Assembly (NCBI RefSeq): GCF_000261365.1
Contig: NZ_AJVC01000003.1
Location: forward strand, 1,054,001 to 1,118,000
Source of the DNA: Herbaspirillum sp. GW103
GTDB taxonomy: Bacteria; Pseudomonadota; Gammaproteobacteria; Burkholderiales; Burkholderiaceae_D
DNA: 64,000 nucleotides
Reading direction: 5' to 3'
Both the position numbers and the translations under genes were made by a program. Positions 60,913 through 64,000 of the stretch are shown here, one piece after another. Every line of letters begins with the position of its first letter. Position 1 is the stretch's first letter. The notes beneath the pieces are model-generated. The model did not search any database. It saw only the letters and a list, made by a program, of their open reading frames with translations, and was not told where the DNA came from.

Positions 60913-62393
60913 AAAAAAGCACTTACCAGATCGCCGTACTGATCGCGGCGGTTGCCGCGGTGAGCGGCATGGGTGGATATTGGATGGCCCATCGCGCCGC
61001 CGGCGCCGAAGCCATGCCTATCAAGACAGGGAATCCTGCCACGCAAGTTGAACGCAAGGTACTGTATTGGTACGACCCGATGATGCCGAATCAGCGTTTC
61101 GACAAGCCGGGAAAGTCGCCGTTCATGGACATGCAACTGGTCGCGAAATATGCGGATGAGCAAGGTGACGGCGCCGGCGTCAAGATTGACTCTGGGATTA
61201 GCCAGAACCTGGGAATGCGCACCGCCAAGGTCGAGCGTGGCAGCTTTTCGAGCACCGTGCGCGCTGTCGCCAACGTGCAGCTCAATGATCGCCAGGTGGC
61301 GATTGTCCAGGCCCGAAGCAACGGCTTTGTTGAGCGGGTCTACGCACGTGCTCCTGGCGACGTCATTGAACGCGGCGGGCCCCTGGTGGACTTGCTCATT
61401 CCGGAATGGGCTGGCGCCCAAGCGGAATTTTTGGCGGTGCTCGGTACGAAGGACCTGGCGCTGATCCAGGCCGCCCGTGCACGTCTGCAGTTGCTCGGAA
61501 TGCCGGCTGATCTGATTAGCCGTGTAGAGAAAAGCGGCCGACCTCAGACGGTAGTGACCATCGCTGCACCTATTGCGGGCTTGATTCAGACCTTGGATAT
61601 CAGGAGTGGAATGACGGTATCGGCCGGAGCGCCTTTGGCCAGGATCAACGGGCTCGATACCGTGTGGCTAGAAGCGGCAATTCCTGAGGCGCAAGCCGCA
61701 CTAGTCAACGTCGGCGGTAAGCTGGAAGCGGATTTTGCGGCGTACCCAGGCGAAAAATTCACAGGCAAGATCCTTGCCGTTCTGCCGGAGAGCAACGCCG
61801 ACAGCCGTACCCTCCGGGTTCGCGCCGAGTTGCCCAATCGCGATGGCAAATTGAAGCCGGGCATGTATGCGCAAATCGGCTTAGGAGGCGGCAAGGCAGC
61901 ACCAAGTCTACTGGTACCGTCTGAAGCGGTCATCCGCACCGGCGCGCGCAATATCCTGCTGGTCACAACAGGCGATGGTCGCTACCAGCCGGTCGAAGTG
62001 AAGCTTGGCCAAGAATCCGATGGAAAGAGCGTCATCCTGGATGGCGTCACTGAAGGCCAACAAGTTGTCACGTCCGGTCAATTCCTCATCGATTCCGAGG
62101 CCAGCCTTAAAGGCGTGCTCGCGCGGCTGAACACTTCACCAGGCGCCGACGCCAAGAGCGCCCAGATGTCACTCAATGAGGCGACCGGGAAAATCGAATC
62201 ACTGCGGGACACTGACATCACGCTCTCGCACGGTCCGGTCCCAACACTGGGTTGGGGAGCCATGACAATGTCATTCAAACTGGCGCGGCCTGAGATGGCA
62301 ACACGTCTCAAGGCGGGAGATAGCGTGCATTTCGGTTTCCAAGAGAGAAATGGCAATTATGTGATCGAGAAGCTGGATCGGAGCACGCCATGA
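60909..62393 (+). CDS. cusB: RND periplasmic adaptor with fused CusF-like domain (CusB-like)
   Basis: A 494-residue adaptor. The N-terminus is a membrane signal followed by a metal-binding [25 protein letters not shown] motif (heavy-metal-binding type). The middle is the adaptor barrel and hairpin ([27 protein letters not shown]). The last about 75 residues ([37 protein letters not shown]) are a CusF domain with the Trp and Met ligands for Cu(I)/Ag(I). Here the chaperone that is separate in E. coli is fused to the adaptor. Confidence 0.92.
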   Translation: MKKSTYQIAVLIAAVAAVSGMGGYWMAHRAAGAEAMPIKTGNPATQVERKVLYWYDPMMPNQRFDKPGKSPFMDMQLVAKYADEQGDGAGVKIDSGISQNLGMRTAKVERGSFSSTVRAVANVQLNDRQVAIVQARSNGFVERVYARAPGDVIERGGPLVDLLIPEWAGAQAEFLAVLGTKDLALIQAARARLQLLGMPADLISRVEKSGRPQTVVTIAAPIAGLIQTLDIRSGMTVSAGAPLARINGLDTVWLEAAIPEAQAALVNVGGKLEADFAAYPGEKFTGKILAVLPESNADSRTLRVRAELPNRDGKLKPGMYAQIGLGGGKAAPSLLVPSEAVIRTGARNILLVTTGDGRYQPVEVKLGQESDGKSVILDGVTEGQQVVTSGQFLIDSEASLKGVLARLNTSPGADAKSAQMSLNEATGKIESLRDTDITLSHGPVPTLGWGAMTMSFKLARPEMATRLKAGDSVHFGFQERNGNYVIEKLDRSTP

Positions 62394-64000
62394 TCGAAAA
62401 ACTCATCAAATGGTCGCTTCGCAGCCGCTTCCTGGTCTTGTTTGGCGTGCTTTTTCTGGGGGCCTGGGGGGTATGGGCGCTCAAGACCACCCCTGTGGAC
62501 GCGTTGCCCGATCTTTCGGATGTTCAGGTCATCATCCGGACTACCTATGCTGGCCAGGCGCCGCAAATCGTCGAGAACCAGGTAACGTATCCGCTGGCAA
62601 CTACCATGCTGTCGGTGCCGGGTGCAAAGACGGTGCGGGGCTACTCGTTCTTCGGGGACTCCTTCGTCTATGTCTTGTTTGAGGACGGCACGGATATGTA
62701 TTGGGCACGTTCCCGGGTACTGGAATATCTCAACCAGGTGCAGGGGCGCCTTCCGGCCTCGGCCAAGGCATCACTGGGGCCGGACGCTACCGGCGTCGGC
62801 TGGATCTATGAGTACGCGCTGGTCGACAGGAGCGGGCAACACGACCTGGCCCAGTTACGTAGCCTGCAAGACTGGTTCCTGAAATATGAGCTCAAGAGCC
62901 TGCCCAATGTCGCCGAAGTCGCAACGGTAGGCGGCATGGTCAAGCAATACCAAGTAGTGCTCGACCCGGTGAAACTGGCGGCCTACAGCATCGGGCAAGA
63001 CAAGGTTGTCGACGCGATCAAAAAGGCCAACCAAGAAACCGGTGGCTCGGTGCTGGAGATGGCGGAAACCGAGTACATGGTGCGGGCTTCCGGCTATTTG
63101 AAGACGCTGGCGGACTTCCGCAACATTCCCTTGGCGACGGGGAAAAACGGCGTACCCGTCAAACTGGGCGATGTAGCGGCCATCCAATTCGGGCCGGAGA
63201 TGCGCCGCGGCATTGCGGAACTCAATGGCGAAGGCGAGTCGGTGGGCGGCGTCATCATCCTGCGCTCAGGCAAGAATGCGCGGGACACCATTGCGGCCGT
63301 CAAGAGCCGACTGGAAGAGCTCAAAAAAAGCCTACCCACCGGTGTTGAGGTCGTACCTGTCTACGACCGCAGCCAGTTGATCGATCGCGCCATCGACAAC
63401 CTGTCGCACAAGCTGCTTGAGGAGTTCATCGTCGTTGCGGTTGTTTGCGGCCTGTTTCTCTGGCATCTGCGTTCCGCACTGGTGGCCATCGTCTCTCTGC
63501 CACTGGGCATCATGATTGCCTTCATCGTCATGCGGTATCAGGGCGTCAACGCCAACATCATGTCCCTAGGAGGGATCGCCATTGCAATTGGTGCTATGGT
63601 CGATGCCGCCGTCGTCATGATCGAGAATGCGCACAAGCATATCGAAGAGTGGAAGCATCGACATCCAGGGCAACCTTTACAGGGGGAAACCCATTGGAGA
63701 GTCATCGGTGAGGCGGCGGCAGAGGTCGGACCAACGCTGTTTTTCTGCTTGCTGATCATTACGCTGTCATTTATCCCGGTATTTACCCTCGAGGCGCAGG
63801 AGGGACGCTTATTCGGGCCATTGGCATTTACCAAGACCTATGCAATGGCCGGTGCCGCCGGACTATCCGTCACACTGATCCCGATCCTGATGGGCTACAT
63901 GATCCGCGGGAAGATCCCCTCGGAGAACAGCAATCCGCTCAATCGCTGGCTGATTCGTTGCTATCGGCCGTTACTGGAAGCCGTCTTGCGCCGCCCTAGG
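62390..64000 (+). CDS. cusA: CusA-like heavy-metal RND pump (partial, runs off window)
   Basis: The first 537 residues of an inner-membrane RND pump; the ATG overlaps the cusB stop. Features: N-terminal helix ([36 protein letters not shown]), porter domain, and the second membrane block with [17 protein letters not shown], where the conserved acidic residues of proton relay lie. The heavy-metal type is shown by [13 protein letters not shown] and [14 protein letters not shown]. It should export Cu(I)/Ag(I) through CusC. The remaining half is outside the window. Confidence 0.93.
   Translation, partial: MIEKLIKWSLRSRFLVLFGVLFLGAWGVWALKTTPVDALPDLSDVQVIIRTTYAGQAPQIVENQVTYPLATTMLSVPGAKTVRGYSFFGDSFVYVLFEDGTDMYWARSRVLEYLNQVQGRLPASAKASLGPDATGVGWIYEYALVDRSGQHDLAQLRSLQDWFLKYELKSLPNVAEVATVGGMVKQYQVVLDPVKLAAYSIGQDKVVDAIKKANQETGGSVLEMAETEYMVRASGYLKTLADFRNIPLATGKNGVPVKLGDVAAIQFGPEMRRGIAELNGEGESVGGVIILRSGKNARDTIAAVKSRLEELKKSLPTGVEVVPVYDRSQLIDRAIDNLSHKLLEEFIVVAVVCGLFLWHLRSALVAIVSLPLGIMIAFIVMRYQGVNANIMSLGGIAIAIGAMVDAAVVMIENAHKHIEEWKHRHPGQPLQGETHWRVIGEAAAEVGPTLFFCLLIITLSFIPVFTLEAQEGRLFGPLAFTKTYAMAGAAGLSVTLIPILMGYMIRGKIPSENSNPLNRWLIRCYRPLLEAVLRRPR

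Overview
The window looks like a chromosomal segment from a betaproteobacterium, probably Oxalobacteraceae and close to Herbaspirillum. This is inferred from the high-GC core genes, the gene families present and the metal-resistance islands typical of Burkholderiales. No rRNA, tRNA or species marker was seen, so the genus is only a guess.

Layout. 0-21 kb is mostly core-like: the tail of a chemoreceptor, an AsmA protein, a hybrid histidine kinase, a 2,067-residue RTX-repeat protein with an embedded cysteine-peptidase-like domain, a DUF2306 membrane protein, a VIT/CCC1 iron/manganese transporter, a BigR-like repressor with a split YeeE/YedE sulfur-compound transporter, and a LysR regulator divergent from a DabB-DabA inorganic-carbon uptake pair. 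An EAL protein, an exported carboxymuconolactone decarboxylase-like protein and a small lipoprotein follow.

22-24 kb carries a divergent pair: a tyrosine recombinase and a KfrA-like coiled-coil DNA-binding protein. A diverged mirror-image copy lies at 52-54 kb. Both KfrA promoters carry a nearly identical 31-bp element. This recurring, apparently autoregulated recombinase/KfrA module is the best candidate here for an undescribed system.

24-29.4 kb is a sulfide/persulfide detoxification locus: persulfide dioxygenase, DUF2892 protein, a DUF442-SQR fusion and a TauE exporter, divergent from a FisR-type sigma-54 activator. The activator has the three sensor cysteines at the expected spacing. The intergenic region holds two palindromes 21 bp apart and a convincing -24/-12 promoter.

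29.5-42 kb is scarred mobile DNA: a first CopC-CopD pair, a truncated DUF2946 gene, an integrase-like protein lacking its catalytic residues, a TonB receptor broken by a deletion/frameshift, an orphan ExbB, a Tn4651-type Tn3 transposase with TnpC, and an IS3-family element inside a partly deleted exonuclease gene next to a second intact exonuclease.

42-52 kb is a copper island: CopRS-type two-component system, CopABCD, a DUF411 protein, a Met-rich periplasmic protein and a copper P-type ATPase. 54.6-59.2 kb is an arsenic operon (arsR, two unrelated arsenate reductases, an ArsB-type permease, an MFS transporter and arsH). 59.2-64 kb is the start of a Cus-type copper/silver RND efflux operon whose pump gene runs off the window. 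Together these regions give layered resistance to copper/silver, arsenic and sulfide on top of a recombinase-rich accessory region.
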